DNA of 64,000 nucleotides, taken from Gammaproteobacteria bacterium (GTDB taxonomy: Bacteria; Pseudomonadota; Gammaproteobacteria; HK1). The DNA lies in the NCBI GenBank assembly GCA_022824305.1, contig JAJEAD010000011.1, positions 1 to 64,000 of the forward strand. The letters run 5' to 3'. Shown piece by piece: positions 52,928-62,217 of the stretch (its first letter is position 1; each line of letters starts with the position of its first letter). The position numbers and the translations under genes were made by a program. The notes below the pieces were generated by a model. It saw only the letters and a list, made by a program, of their open reading frames with translations. It did not search any database and was not told where the DNA came from.

Positions 52928-54289
52928 ATGAGCGATACCGCCACCCTTCGCCGGCAGGACAACTTCTACCTCCACCCCTGGGAGAACATCGAAAAGCTCG
53001 ATGCCAACGAGCGCACGATCATCAGCCGCTCGGAGGGGATCTACGTCTACGACAGCGACGGCAATCGCCTCATCGACGGCCCCGCCGGCATGTGGTGCGT
53101 CAATGCCGGGCACGGGCGCCGGGAGATTGCCGATGCGATGGCGAAGCAGGCGCTGGAAATGCCCTATTTCTCGCCGTGGTCGGTCGGCACCCCTCCCTCC
53201 GGCCGGCTCGCGGAGAAGCTCGCCGAGCTCGCCCCCGGCGACCTCAACCACGTCTTCTTCACCACCGGCGGCTCCACCGCGGTCGACTCCGCCCTGCGCT
53301 TCACGATGTTCTACAACAACTACCGGGGACGGCCGGAGAAGAAGCACATCATCTCGCGCCAGGACGCCTACCACGGCAGCACCTATCTCTCGGCCTCGGC
53401 CTCGGGCAAGACCCGGGACAAGAACTACCTGGACTTCGAGACCGGTTTCGTTCACCTCATCTCCTCCCCTCACCCGAAGCGCCGCCCCGCCGGCATGACG
53501 GCGGAAGCGTTCCGCGACGAGAGAGTGGCGGAGCTCGAGGCGAAGATCCTGGAAGTCGGTCCCGAGAGAGTCGCCGCGTTCATCGCCGAGCCGATTCTCG
53601 CCTCGGGTGGCGTGGTGGTGCCGCCGCCCGGCTACCACCGCGCCTGCCTCGAAGTGTGCCGCCGGCACGATGTCCTCTACATCTCCGACGAGGTAGTGAC
53701 CGGATTCGGGCGCCTCGGCCACTTCTTCGCCTCCGAGCCGGTGTTCGACATCGTCCCCGACATCATCACCTGCGCGAAGGGGCTGACGTCGGGCTACGCG
53801 CCCCTCGGCGCGGTGCTCATTTCGGACCGCTTGCTCGAGGACGTCCGGGGCGAGGGAGCGGTCTTCTCCAACGGCTTCACCTACTCCGCCCATCCCGTGG
53901 CCTGCGCCGCGGGGCTCGCCACCATCGAGATCATGGAGAGCGAGCAGCTCATGGGCCACGCGCAGAGCGTCGGACCCTATCTCCAGGAGCGATTGCGCAC
54001 GCTGGAGGCGCTTCCCCTCGTCTCGGAAGTGCGGGGGCTCGGACTGATGGCGTGCGTCGACTGCGCCATACCGGGAAAGGAGACGCTCGCGGCGGAGTAC
54101 GACTTCGGCGGCCGCATCGACCAGCACTGCCAGCGCCTGGGACTCATCGTGCGGCCCATCTACAGCATGTGCGTGATGTCCCCGCCGCTGACCATCACGC
54201 GGGACCAGATTGACGAGCTGGTCTCGATCCTGCGCCAGGGGATCGAGCTCGCGACCGAGGACCTGCGGCGAGAGGGCATCTGGAAGTAG
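52928..54289 (+). CDS. Class-III PLP aminotransferase (omega-amino acid type)
   Basis: 453 aa. Typical motifs: GIYVYDSDGNRLIDGPAGMWCVNAGHGRREIADAM, FFTTGGSTAVDSALRFTMFYNN, AYHGSTYLSASASG, ISDEVVTGFGRLG and the PLP lysine in TCAKGLTSGYAPLGAVL. The N-terminal FYLHPWENIEKLDANERTII suggests the beta-alanine/taurine/polyamine:pyruvate transaminase clade. It converges on hisD with a short hairpin in the 39-nt gap. Substrate uncertain; homospermidine synthase at 14.4 kb hints at polyamine use but there is no link in sequence. Confidence 0.87.
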   Translation: MSDTATLRRQDNFYLHPWENIEKLDANERTIISRSEGIYVYDSDGNRLIDGPAGMWCVNAGHGRREIADAMAKQALEMPYFSPWSVGTPPSGRLAEKLAELAPGDLNHVFFTTGGSTAVDSALRFTMFYNNYRGRPEKKHIISRQDAYHGSTYLSASASGKTRDKNYLDFETGFVHLISSPHPKRRPAGMTAEAFRDERVAELEAKILEVGPERVAAFIAEPILASGGVVVPPPGYHRACLEVCRRHDVLYISDEVVTGFGRLGHFFASEPVFDIVPDIITCAKGLTSGYAPLGAVLISDRLLEDVRGEGAVFSNGFTYSAHPVACAAGLATIEIMESEQLMGHAQSVGPYLQERLRTLEALPLVSEVRGLGLMACVDCAIPGKETLAAEYDFGGRIDQHCQRLGLIVRPIYSMCVMSPPLTITRDQIDELVSILRQGIELATEDLRREGIWK

Positions 54290-54293
54290 GGAA

Positions 54294-54314
54294 GCTCCCG
54301 GCCACGGCCGGAGC
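54294..54314. terminator. Short hairpin in the convergent aminotransferase/hisD gap
   Basis: GCTCCCGGCC, A, CGGCCGGAGC gives a stem with one bulge. It fills most of the 39-nt gap. No T-run, so it is a weak terminator candidate. Confidence 0.35.
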
Positions 54315-54328
54315 CGGGTCGACGCCGG

Positions 54329-55600
54329 TCAGCGCCCGGCGGAGGCGGACCGACGCAGCTCCGCCGCACGGGCGTGTCCTTCGAGCCCTTCCAGGCGCGC
54401 GAGGGCCGCGGCGTCGGCCACGTGCCCGGCCGGAGAGTCGAGCCGCATCCAGGTCGCGGGACGCAGGAAGGTGAGCACCGACAGTCCCGCACTGAAGCGG
54501 GCGCCTCCGCCGGTCGGCAGAATATGGTTCGGCCCTGCCCCGTAGTCCCCGAACACCTCCGCCGAACCCGCCCCCACGAAGAGCGCCCCGTAGTTCGCGA
54601 GGCCGGGAAGGACTGAATCGGGCTCGGAGACCATCACCTCCAGGTGCTCCGGCGCGATGCGGTTGCACACTGCAATCGCCTCTTCCAGTCCGTCGCAGAG
54701 CGCGCAGGCGCCCGCACGCAGCGACGCCCTGGCGACCGCGGCGGAGGGCTCCGGCAGATGGGAGAGATGGTGCGGAAGCGCCGCCTGCACCGCCCGGGCC
54801 AATCGCTCGTCGGTGGTGACCAGGATCGGGCGGGCATCGGTGTCGTGCTCGGCCTGGGCGACGAGATCCGCCGCCACGAACCCGGGGTCCGCGCTTGCGT
54901 CGGCGAGCACCACGAGCTCGGAGGGGCCGGCCACCATGTCGATGCCGACATCGCCGTACACCACCTTCTTCGCGGCGCTCACCCACTTGTTGCCGGGACC
55001 CGCCAAGAGGTCGCAGCGCTCCACCGTTTCGGTGCCATAGGCCAGGGCGGCAATGACCTGCGCGCCCCCGATTCCGATGAGGCGGTCCGCGCCCGCGAGC
55101 GCCGCGGCGGCGAGGGTTACGTCGGTCGGCCGCGGACTGGCGACCTGCACCCGGCGCACGCCCGCCTCCCGGGCCGGCACCACGCTCATGAGCAGCGAGG
55201 ACGGCAGCGGATACCGGCCTTCCGGCGCATAGCAGCCGGCGGTCGCGACCGGAAGAAAGCGATGCCCGATCCGCCCGCCCGGGATCTCGACGTTCGAGTC
55301 CGCTAGGCACTTGCGTTGCTCGCGAGCGAAGCCGCGGATGCGTTCCGCGGTCCGGGAGAGGCAATCCCGGGTGGCGGGCGAGACACGATCGAACGCTTCC
55401 TCGAGCGAGGCCCGGTCGTGAATCCAGCGACCGTCCGGAGCCAGATCTCCCAGCGCCCGGGCGTGACGCAGCAACGCGCGGTCGCCGCCGTCGCGCACGT
55501 CCTCGACGATCTCGGCCACCCGAGCGGCGACCGCCCCGTCCACCCTCGCGTCGGTCCGCGCCGCGATCTCGTGCGCCGAGACCAGGGGCAGGAGGCTCAT
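54329..55600 (-). CDS. hisD: Histidinol dehydrogenase
   Basis: 423 aa. Motifs: [87 protein letters not shown] with zinc ligands Gln and His, [17 protein letters not shown]. It catalyses the last two steps, L-histidinol to L-histidine with NAD. Starts at ATG 55600, overlapping the preceding stop (TCATGA). It is the last gene of the operon, whereas hisD is usually near the front in enteric operons. Confidence 0.95.
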   Translation of the reverse strand: MSLLPLVSAHEIAARTDARVDGAVAARVAEIVEDVRDGGDRALLRHARALGDLAPDGRWIHDRASLEEAFDRVSPATRDCLSRTAERIRGFAREQRKCLADSNVEIPGGRIGHRFLPVATAGCYAPEGRYPLPSSLLMSVVPAREAGVRRVQVASPRPTDVTLAAAALAGADRLIGIGGAQVIAALAYGTETVERCDLLAGPGNKWVSAAKKVVYGDVGIDMVAGPSELVVLADASADPGFVAADLVAQAEHDTDARPILVTTDERLARAVQAALPHHLSHLPEPSAAVARASLRAGACALCDGLEEAIAVCNRIAPEHLEVMVSEPDSVLPGLANYGALFVGAGSAEVFGDYGAGPNHILPTGGGARFSAGLSVLTFLRPATWMRLDSPAGHVADAAALARLEGLEGHARAAELRRSASAGR

Positions 55601-56865
55601 GAGGCCGGCCCCGTCTTCGCCTCTCCACCCCGGCGCGTGAAGCGGAGAGCCCGGCGGTCGAGCGCTTCGCCGACGGATGCGAGCGATACCCCGCAACGGC
55701 GCAGCCGGGTCATCGCGAAGTAGAGGAGGTCGGCGGCCTCTTCACGCACTTCATCCGGGGTCTCGGCCCGGGCGAGCTCGCTCGCCTCCTCTTCGAGCTT
55801 TGCCCGCAGCAGCTCGGGGTCGTCGAGCAGCTTACCAGTGTAGGAGCCCGGCGGCGCGGCGCGGGAGCGCGCCAGAATGCGCCGCTCGAGCCCCGCGAGC
55901 CCGCGAGCGTCGTCGAAACAGTCCCAGGCGCCGAGGTGGCAGAAGCCCTCGCCGTGCTGGCGCACCGTGAAGCGCAGCGCATCCCGATCGCAGTCGGGCG
56001 CGATGCGGAGCAGGGTCTGGTGGTTGCCCGATGTCGCGCCCTTCTCCCAGAGGCCGCGGCGCCGGGACTGGTACACGCCCTTGCCGCTGCGGATCGCCTC
56101 GCGCAGGCTCTCCGCACTCGACCACACCAGTCCGAGCGCCTGGCCGAGATCGTCGCATACCACGGTCGGCCACAGCCCGTCCTCTCGCTCCGAGCGCAGC
56201 ATCGCGGCGAGCACGTCGGCCACGTCGAAGCGCCCGGTGTAGAGCGCCATGCCGACCTGCGCGTCAATTCCCGCCGCGTCGAGCGCCGCGACCTCCGAGG
56301 CGTCGCGGACCCCTCCCGCCACCGTGAGGCGGGCGCGGCCCGCCGCTTCCCGCAGGCGGTGCGCGGACTCGATGTCGATGCCCCGCATGCGGCCTTCCCT
56401 CTCCACGAAAGTCACCAGGAATCCGCCCGCATGCGCGTTCAGCTCCGCCATTCTCTGGAGCACCGGCACTCCGGTGCGGGACTGCCAGCCTTCCACCACG
56501 AGCTCGCCGTCGACGCCGTCGAGGGCCGCGATCACGCGATCGCGGGGCAGCCGCCGGAGCAGCGGACCGCTCGCCGCGGTGCCGATGATGACCTTGTGCG
56601 CTCCGGCGTCGAGCCAGCGGGCGGCGGACTCGTAATCCCGGATACCACCCCCGACGCGACACGGCGCGAGCGCGAGCAGCGCCTCGATGAGCGCCCGGTT
56701 CGAGCCCCGCCCCCGGGCCGCGTCGAGATCGATGACCGCCACGTCCCCGGTGCGACCGAAGCGCCGGGCGAGGGGGCGCGGATCTCCGGCGGAGAGCGCA
56801 TGCTCCCGGCCGCCGACGAGCTGGACGGTCTCTCCGCGCTCGATGTCGATGGAAGGAATGATCAA
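55597..56865 (-). CDS. hisA: Fused HisA-HisI-HisE trifunctional histidine enzyme
   Basis: 422 aa, TTG start (56865) preceded by GGAGGTGA and overlapping the hisHF stop (TTGA). Residues 1-224 are HisA ([56 protein letters not shown]). Residues 225-317 are HisI, phosphoribosyl-AMP cyclohydrolase (GVYQSRRRGLWEKGATSGNHQ, DCDRDALRF with Cys292, GEGFCHLG with Cys309, DCF with Cys316). Residues 323-405 are HisE, phosphoribosyl-ATP pyrophosphatase (LLRAKLEEEASELARAE, EVREEAADLLYFAM). Together these are steps 2, 3 and 4. HisIE fusions are common; I do not recall HisA fused in front. Stop overlaps the hisD start. Confidence 0.9.
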   Translation of the reverse strand: MIIPSIDIERGETVQLVGGREHALSAGDPRPLARRFGRTGDVAVIDLDAARGRGSNRALIEALLALAPCRVGGGIRDYESAARWLDAGAHKVIIGTAASGPLLRRLPRDRVIAALDGVDGELVVEGWQSRTGVPVLQRMAELNAHAGGFLVTFVEREGRMRGIDIESAHRLREAAGRARLTVAGGVRDASEVAALDAAGIDAQVGMALYTGRFDVADVLAAMLRSEREDGLWPTVVCDDLGQALGLVWSSAESLREAIRSGKGVYQSRRRGLWEKGATSGNHQTLLRIAPDCDRDALRFTVRQHGEGFCHLGAWDCFDDARGLAGLERRILARSRAAPPGSYTGKLLDDPELLRAKLEEEASELARAETPDEVREEAADLLYFAMTRLRRCGVSLASVGEALDRRALRFTRRGGEAKTGPAS

Positions 56866-58238
56866 CGCCTCACCTCCACGCCCCGGGCGCTCAGGTAAGC
56901 CTTGGTCGAGGCTATGCTGTGTTCGCCGTAGTGAAAGATCGATGCCGCGAGCAGCCCCGTCGCCCCGCAGCGCGCGGCCTCGGCGAGGTGCCCGGGCTTC
57001 GAGGCCCCCCCCGAGGCGATGACCGGTACCGGCACGCGCTCGGTCACCGCGCGTAACAGCTCCCTGTAGTAGCCCGCGCGCGTGCCGTCCCGGTCCCAGC
57101 TCGTCAGCAGCACCTCGCCCGCGCCGAGCTCCACTCCGCGCGCCGCCCACTCCAGCGCGTCGAGTCCGGTGCGCTCGGCGCCGGAGGTGACGCGCACCTC
57201 ATGGCGGCCGCTGGCGCGGGAGGCGTCCACCGAGAGCACCGTGCACTGGCGTCCGAATCGCTCCGCCATCGCGCGGAGCAGCTCCGGGTTCCTCACCGCC
57301 GCGGTGTTGACGCTCACCTTGTCGGCGCCGGCGTCGAGAAGGCGCCCCGCGTCCTCTACGCCACGCACGCCGCCGCCCACCGTGAGAGGGATGGAGAGGC
57401 AGCGGCGCACCGCCCGCACCGTGTCGGCCGCGGTGCGCCTCTCCCCGGGCGTCGCGGAGACGTCCAGCACCACGAGCTCGTCCGCTCCATCGCACTCATA
57501 GCGCGTCGCCAGCTCGCGCGGATCGCCCGCGTCCCGCAGACCCTGGAACCGGACCCCCTTGACCACGCGCCCTTCGCGCACGTCGAGACACGGGATGATG
57601 CGCACCCGGGCCGGTCCCCGCGCAAGGGATGGCGTGCGGGTCGGAGCGCTCCCGTCCAGCCACCGCTCGACGAGCTCGCTTCCCCATCCGCTCGAGAGCT
57701 CGGGATGGAACTGGGTCGCAAGGCAGCGACCGCGCTCAATGGCCGCCACGAAAGGCCCGCCGTACTCCACGGTGGCCGAGCGCCAGCCGGTCGGCGCCTC
57801 GCGCAGCGCGTAGGAGTGGGCGAAGTACGCCCAACCGTTGTCGAGCAGCCCCGCGTCCGATGGAGCCGCCACGCGGTTCCAGCCGAGCTGGGGACGGGGC
57901 CGGCCGCGGAGGGCCCGCACCCGGCCGGGCACGATGCCGAGGCCGCTCACGCCGGGGCTCTCGTCGCTTTCGCCGCACAGCACCTGCATCCCGACGCACA
58001 CCGCAAGCGTCGGCCGATCGGATGCGATGCGGGCGCGCAGGGCCCCTGCATATCCCTTCGCACGCAGTGTCTCCATCGCCGCCCCGAAGGCCCCCACTCC
58101 GGGGAGGATCACGTGGTCCGCCCTCTCCACGTCCCGCGCACTCGCGGCGAGGCGGGCGCTCCGGCCCAGGCGCCGGCAGAGCGCGAGGACCGACGCGAGG
58201 TTCGCGACCCCGGTCGGCACCACCACGAGGTCGCTCAC
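56862..58238 (-). CDS. hisF: Fused HisH-HisF imidazole glycerol phosphate synthase
   Basis: 458 aa, GTG start overlapping the hisB stop (GTGA). Residues 1-200 are HisH, the glutaminase: [17 protein letters not shown], nucleophile Cys81 in [13 protein letters not shown], His178 and Glu180 in TQFHPEL. Residues from about 212 on are HisF, the cyclase: [20 protein letters not shown] (Asp219 catalytic), [34 protein letters not shown] and [11 protein letters not shown] 12-residue linker joins them. In most bacteria HisH and HisF are separate; the fused form is the rule in fungi and plants. It needs no subunit assembly and channels ammonia within one chain. Confidence 0.93.
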   Translation of the reverse strand: MSDLVVVPTGVANLASVLALCRRLGRSARLAASARDVERADHVILPGVGAFGAAMETLRAKGYAGALRARIASDRPTLAVCVGMQVLCGESDESPGVSGLGIVPGRVRALRGRPRPQLGWNRVAAPSDAGLLDNGWAYFAHSYALREAPTGWRSATVEYGGPFVAAIERGRCLATQFHPELSSGWGSELVERWLDGSAPTRTPSLARGPARVRIIPCLDVREGRVVKGVRFQGLRDAGDPRELATRYECDGADELVVLDVSATPGERRTAADTVRAVRRCLSIPLTVGGGVRGVEDAGRLLDAGADKVSVNTAAVRNPELLRAMAERFGRQCTVLSVDASRASGRHEVRVTSGAERTGLDALEWAARGVELGAGEVLLTSWDRDGTRAGYYRELLRAVTERVPVPVIASGGASKPGHLAEAARCGATGLLAASIFHYGEHSIASTKAYLSARGVEVRR

Positions 58239-58819
58239 AGCACGCCCTTGGTGCTCGGGACCTCGGAAGACCCGGTCGGCGAGACCGCCGCGCGCAGCGC
58301 GAGGGCGAGCGCCTTGAACGCCGCCTCGGCGCGGTGGTGATCGTTCTCGCCACGGATCAGCTCGACGTGCAGCGTGGCGCGCGCCGCGACCGCGAACGAG
58401 GCGATCACGTGGGTCAGGTTCTCGCAGGCGAGGGTGCCGAGACGCTCGCGCTTGAGGCCGAGGTCGACGTGGGAGAAGGGCCGTCCGGAAAGGTCGACCA
58501 CCGCACGAGCGAGGGCCTCGTCGAGGGGCGCGTAGGCGTGGCCGAAGCGCGCGATGCCGCGACGGTCGCCGAGGGCCTCGTCGAAGGCCTGCCCCAGCAC
58601 CAGCGCGCAGTCCTCCGCGCTGTGGTGATCGTCTATCTCGAGATCGCCCCGCGCCTCGAGACGCAGGCTGAAGCCTCCGTGGCGGCAGAGGCTGTCGAGC
58701 ATGTGATCGAGGAAGGGGATGCCGGTATCGACCGTGGTCGGGCCGGGGGAGAGCAGCAGTTCCGCTTCCACCCGGGTCTCCCGGGTCTCCCGGGTGACGT
58801 GCGCGCGCCGCGTGCTCAT
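58235..58819 (-). CDS. hisB: Imidazoleglycerol-phosphate dehydratase (HisB, dehydratase only)
   Basis: 194 aa. Short His[62 protein letters not shown] and [24 protein letters not shown], with the manganese-binding HH pairs. It lacks the N-terminal histidinol-phosphate phosphatase domain of enteric HisB, and no separate phosphatase (HisN) is seen in this operon. Its ATG overlaps the hisC stop (ATGA). Confidence 0.95.
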   Translation of the reverse strand: MSTRRAHVTRETRETRVEAELLLSPGPTTVDTGIPFLDHMLDSLCRHGGFSLRLEARGDLEIDDHHSAEDCALVLGQAFDEALGDRRGIARFGHAYAPLDEALARAVVDLSGRPFSHVDLGLKRERLGTLACENLTHVIASFAVAARATLHVELIRGENDHHRAEAAFKALALALRAAVSPTGSSEVPSTKGVL

Positions 58820-59880
58820 GGGGACATGCCTCCGAGAATCTCCTCGAGGGCGCGGCAGAAGACCCGCATCGCCTCGTCGTCGGGGGGACAGGCGATGCGC
58901 AGGCAGTTTTCCAGTAGGGGGTGGCCGGGAAAGGCCCGCACGAGGATGCCGCGGGCCGCGAGCGACTCGTCGAGCGCGGCGGCCCCTTCGATCCGGGTGA
59001 GCACGAAGTTCGCCTGCGAGGGCCAGACTTGCGCGCCGGCGTCGCGGAGAAGCGCCGCGATGCGCGCCCGACGCTGCCTGACCGCGGCGACGTAGGCGCG
59101 CATGAAGGGCCCCCCGCTTTGCAGCCACTGCTGCGCCAGCCAGAGCGATGCGGTCGCCATGGAGTAGGGGCCACCGGCCGCACGCAATCGGGAAATGACC
59201 TCGGGATGGCCGCAGGCGTAGCCGATGCGAAGCCCTGCGAGTCCCCACGCCTTGGAGAGGGTGCGCACCACCAGCGCGTGCTCGTACTCGAGCGCCACCC
59301 CGGTGAGGTCCCGATCCGCGAAGTCGGTGTAGGCGAGGTCCACGAGCAGGAGCGCGCCGCGGGAGAGCTCCGCCACCGCGCGTAGCTCCGCCTCGCTCAT
59401 TGCCAGACCGGTAGGGTTGTGGGGGGTGATCACCGCCACCATTCCGGTGCCGGCGTCGATCGCCTGCCGTACCTCCTCCGTCGGAAAGGCCCCTTCCATC
59501 CACCGATAGGGTCGCCGGGTCGCCCCGGCGAAGCCTCCGCACTTTCCGATCATCTCGAAGCCGGGGTCGGAGAGCACCATGTTCCGGCCCGGCTCGAGGT
59601 AGGCCCGGCATGCCCGGTCGATCGCTTCGTCCGCGCCCGCCGTCACCAGCACGCGCTCGGGCGCCACCCCGATGCGATGCGCGAGCAGCGCCTGCAATGG
59701 CCCCGAGTCGGGGTAGTGGTTCACGATCCCGCGCGCCCGCGCGACCATCGCCTCCACGAGCGCGGGGGGCGGGGAGGGACCTTCGCTCGCATGCAGGCGC
59801 ATCGTGACCGGATGCGGGCTCGCCGGGGCGTGGTAGGGCCTGGCGCCGGCGACTCGGGCCGCCGGGGTGGGTAGCGCCAT
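58816..59880 (-). CDS. hisC: Histidinol-phosphate aminotransferase
   Basis: 354 aa, class I/II PLP aminotransferase. Motifs: [55 protein letters not shown] lysine in [20 protein letters not shown] and [18 protein letters not shown]. The ATG at 59880 has GGAG upstream and lies 10 nt after the hisG stop. A TTG at 59898 would overlap the hisG stop and is less likely. Shorter N-terminal arm than average for the family. Confidence 0.9.
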   Translation of the reverse strand: MALPTPAARVAGARPYHAPASPHPVTMRLHASEGPSPPPALVEAMVARARGIVNHYPDSGPLQALLAHRIGVAPERVLVTAGADEAIDRACRAYLEPGRNMVLSDPGFEMIGKCGGFAGATRRPYRWMEGAFPTEEVRQAIDAGTGMVAVITPHNPTGLAMSEAELRAVAELSRGALLLVDLAYTDFADRDLTGVALEYEHALVVRTLSKAWGLAGLRIGYACGHPEVISRLRAAGGPYSMATASLWLAQQWLQSGGPFMRAYVAAVRQRRARIAALLRDAGAQVWPSQANFVLTRIEGAAALDESLAARGILVRAFPGHPLLENCLRIACPPDDEAMRVFCRALEEILGGMSP

Positions 59881-59890
59881 GTCCGTCTCC

Positions 59891-60760
59891 TCAGGCAATG
59901 ATCTGATCCAGGCGGCTGATGACGATGTCGGTGCCGCCCGACTCCTTCACCGCGGGGATGAGCGCGGGCAGGTCCCGCCGCGGCACCGCCGCCTTCACGG
60001 CGTATCCCTGGCCGTGGTGGAGGGTTGCGATGGTGGGCTCCCGCATGCACGGCAGCACCCCCACCACCGCCTCGAGCCGATCCGGGTCGACGTTGACCTC
60101 GAACATCACCCGCTGTCGTGCGTCGAGCACCGAGCGCACCAGGAGGACGAAATCTTCGATGCGCCGGCGCGTGGTGAGCCGTTCCATCGCCCCGGGGTTC
60201 GCGTAGAGGCGCGTGGACGATCGCATCAGCTCGTCCACCACCACCAGTTCGTTGGCGGCCAGCGTCGAGCCGGTCTGGGTGTTGTCGACGATGCAGTCGG
60301 CGTCTTCGGGAGGAAAGACCTCGGTGGCTCCGTAGGAGTGCACGAAGCGCGCCTCGAGACCGCGCTCCGCGATCCAGGCCCTCGTCAACCGCTCGTACTC
60401 CGAAGCCACCACCAGGGGGCTGTCCGGCAGGGCGCCGTTCACCAGGATCGACTCGGGAGCGGCGGCCACGATGCGCACCGGGTCGAGGCCGGTATCCACC
60501 AGCTCGATCAGCTCGCCGTCGAGCTCCGCGACCCAGTCCGCGCCGGCGAAGCCGAGGTCGCGGGAGCCCGCGTGCAGCATCTCGACGATGTTCTGGGGCT
60601 TGAGCAGCTTGCACTCGTATCCCTCGAGCGTGATGCGGGGACGGTAGGCGCGCGCGCCGAGCGCCACCGGCAGGCCGGCGTCCTCCAGCAGGCGCAGCAC
60701 GCCCGCCTGCATGCTGCCCTTGGGAAGGGCCAGGGCGACGGGAGGGGAATTCGTGGACAT
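59891..60760 (-). CDS. hisG: ATP phosphoribosyltransferase, long (regulatory) form
   Basis: 289 aa. N-terminal part: ALPKGSMQAGVLRLLEDAG, ELIELVDTGLDPVRIVAA, DCIVDNTQTGSTLAANELVVVDE. The C-terminal HisG_C domain (MREPTIATLHHGQGYAVKAAVP) binds histidine, so feedback inhibition by the end product is expected and the HisZ-dependent short form is excluded. First structural gene after the leader peptide and attenuator. Confidence 0.95.
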   Translation of the reverse strand: MSTNSPPVALALPKGSMQAGVLRLLEDAGLPVALGARAYRPRITLEGYECKLLKPQNIVEMLHAGSRDLGFAGADWVAELDGELIELVDTGLDPVRIVAAAPESILVNGALPDSPLVVASEYERLTRAWIAERGLEARFVHSYGATEVFPPEDADCIVDNTQTGSTLAANELVVVDELMRSSTRLYANPGAMERLTTRRRIEDFVLLVRSVLDARQRVMFEVNVDPDRLEAVVGVLPCMREPTIATLHHGQGYAVKAAVPRRDLPALIPAVKESGGTDIVISRLDQIIA

Positions 60761-60800
60761 TCGTTGCGTCCTCCGCCGGCGCTCCGTCACCGGCGCCTGG

Positions 60801-60831
60801 AAACCAAAACGCCGGCTTGGAGGGCCGGCGT
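60801..60831 (-). terminator. his operon attenuator terminator
   Basis: Minus-strand reading: ACGCCGGC (60831-60824), loop, GCCGGCGT (60816-60809) then TTTGGTTT. Located between the hisL stop (60873) and the hisG start (60760). This is the expected position and shape of a rho-independent attenuator. Ribosome stalling at the His run of hisL should allow an antiterminator to form. Confidence 0.8.
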
Positions 60832-60872
60832 CAAGGTTTGAGATTCGTTGAACTCGGTGGGACTTCGAAGCG

Positions 60873-60947
60873 TCAGCCGGCGCCGAGCCTCCAGGCGTGA
60901 TGGTGATGATGGTGGTGGTGGTGGCCGAGCGGCGCGCGCGCGTTCAT
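60873..60947 (-). CDS. hisL: his operon leader peptide with nine consecutive His codons
   Basis: 24 aa, from ATG at 60947 to TGA at 60875-60873. It begins MNARAPLG, then nine His (codons CAC x4, CAT, CAT, CAC, CAT, CAC), then AWRLGAG. AGGA lies 8 nt upstream of the ATG. The peptide ends 42 nt before the attenuator stem. It is the sensor of histidyl-tRNA supply; abundance of His codons makes the ribosome stall when charged tRNA-His is scarce. Missing from standard gene calling because of its size. Confidence 0.92.
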   Translation of the reverse strand: MNARAPLGHHHHHHHHHAWRLGAG

Positions 60948-61330
60948 GACGGGGATCCTGATCAAGCCGCGCTCCGGCTGTCAAGGGCCGGCCAGCAGGG
61001 ATAGATCCATGCAAGTGACATCGGCCGCGCGAGCCGATGCCATGAATGCTGCGGAGAGCGCGACGGTCCAGCGCCGATGTCGACGGATGTACCGGATAGT
61101 GACCCGGCGCCCGAGAGCCCGGGCGATGTCGTCAGGAGAGCTGTTCGGGAGCACTCGGACGGGTTCGTCTTCTGGATCCATCCCCGGCCAACAGGGCGGG
61201 CTTCCCCTGGGTCAGGCTTCTGCCGACCTTCTCCCACAGGTTCCCGCTCGCGAACATTCGTGGCGCCCACTGGCGTACTGGGCGCATGCGCGCGCGCCGT
61301 GTTCGGGCGCGCGGGCGGTGGGCGTCCAAC
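60948..61330. other. his operon promoter region
   Basis: No gene I can support. On the minus strand TTGACA lies at 60984-60979, with CAGGAT 18 bp away, but this would start transcription right at the hisL ATG, so the true promoter may be further up. Short frames here (for example one at 60981-61181) lack a ribosome binding site. Confidence 0.4.
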
Positions 61331-61918
61331 CTAGGGCCACAAGTCCCCCAGGCTGAAGGTGATTGCATCGAAGGGTCGGATGCTGATCGGATCGTCGTCC
61401 TTTGCGCTCGCAATCAACACCCACTGGCCTTCACGGAGCTCGAACGCCTCCAGGGTGCGGTCCGTGGGATCGACGAGCCACAGGTGCCGGACCTCTTCGC
61501 GGGCATAGACCGGGCGCTTGACGTGCAGATCGAGCCGGCGCGTCGAGGCTGACAGCACCTCGCATACCCAGTCCGGCGCGAGGGTCACGTAGGCGGTGTC
61601 GGGATAGTCCGGCATCCGCTCCCGGCGCCAGCCCGCGAGATCCGGGACCAGGATGTCCTCGCTGAGATGGAGTTCGGGCTCGTCGATGATCCACCACCCG
61701 CCCGGCCCGCCCCGGCCAAACTGAAAAGGGTTCGAGAGATCTGTCCCCAGCGACGAGCTCGCAAGTGCATGCGGCATGGCGGGCCGCGGGTGGGTGTACA
61801 GCGTTCCATCGACGATCTCGGCGACGCGGTGCGCGGGCGCTTCCAGCACGTCCTGGTAGGTGGCTCTGCGGGTCGGCGCCGAGCCGCTGTCGTCGACCGC
61901 AGTGCTCGTGGTTGCCAT
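61331..61918 (-). CDS. Uma2-family (DUF820) PD-(D/E)XK nuclease-fold protein, second copy
   Basis: 195 aa from ATG 61918 (GAGGAA upstream). Signatures: ATYQDVLEAPAHRVAEIVDG, WIIDEPELHLSEDILVPDLAGWR (PD), DWVCEVLSASTRRLDLHVKRPVYA (EvlS...K) and VRHLWLVDPTDRTLEAFEL. It differs clearly from the copy at 5285. The frame upstream of the ATG is open but reads as non-coding. Function unknown. Next gene to the right is divergent. Confidence 0.85.
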   Translation of the reverse strand: MATTSTAVDDSGSAPTRRATYQDVLEAPAHRVAEIVDGTLYTHPRPAMPHALASSSLGTDLSNPFQFGRGGPGGWWIIDEPELHLSEDILVPDLAGWRRERMPDYPDTAYVTLAPDWVCEVLSASTRRLDLHVKRPVYAREEVRHLWLVDPTDRTLEAFELREGQWVLIASAKDDDPISIRPFDAITFSLGDLWP

Positions 61919-62106
61919 GCGACAGGTTCCTCCATTCTCCGATGCCCCCTCGATCCCGAACGTCGCCACCAAAGGATAGCAAGGACTGGCCGGCGCTACT
62001 CGCCGACGATCCGGTAGCCGATGCCGCCGGTTTCGAGGATTACCGATCCTCTGCCGGGGGCGTTGGCGAGAGGAACGCACCTCGCGGCAAAACGGCGGCG
62101 ATCGCC

Positions 62107-62112
62107 TATACT
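62107..62112 (+). promoter_or_regulatory. Candidate -10 element of the small membrane protein gene
   Basis: TATACT (five of six to TATAAT) about 105 nt upstream of the start codon. A consensus -35 is not evident, so confidence is low. Confidence 0.3.
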
Positions 62113-62217
62113 GGAAGGGCCGGATGCCAACGATGGTTCGGGACGCAGCGCCATTGCATTTCTCCGGGGGTGCTGCTGCATCATCGAGGGAAGACAGGGG
62201 ACACCAAGGAGATGGCA

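Noticed and set aside
59881..59898. TTG start for hisC overlapping the hisG stop
   Set aside because: The ATG at 59880 with GGAG upstream is a better start; the TTG adds only six residues.
60981..61181. 66-codon minus-strand frame upstream of hisL
   Set aside because: No ribosome binding site or domain, and it lies where the his promoter should be.
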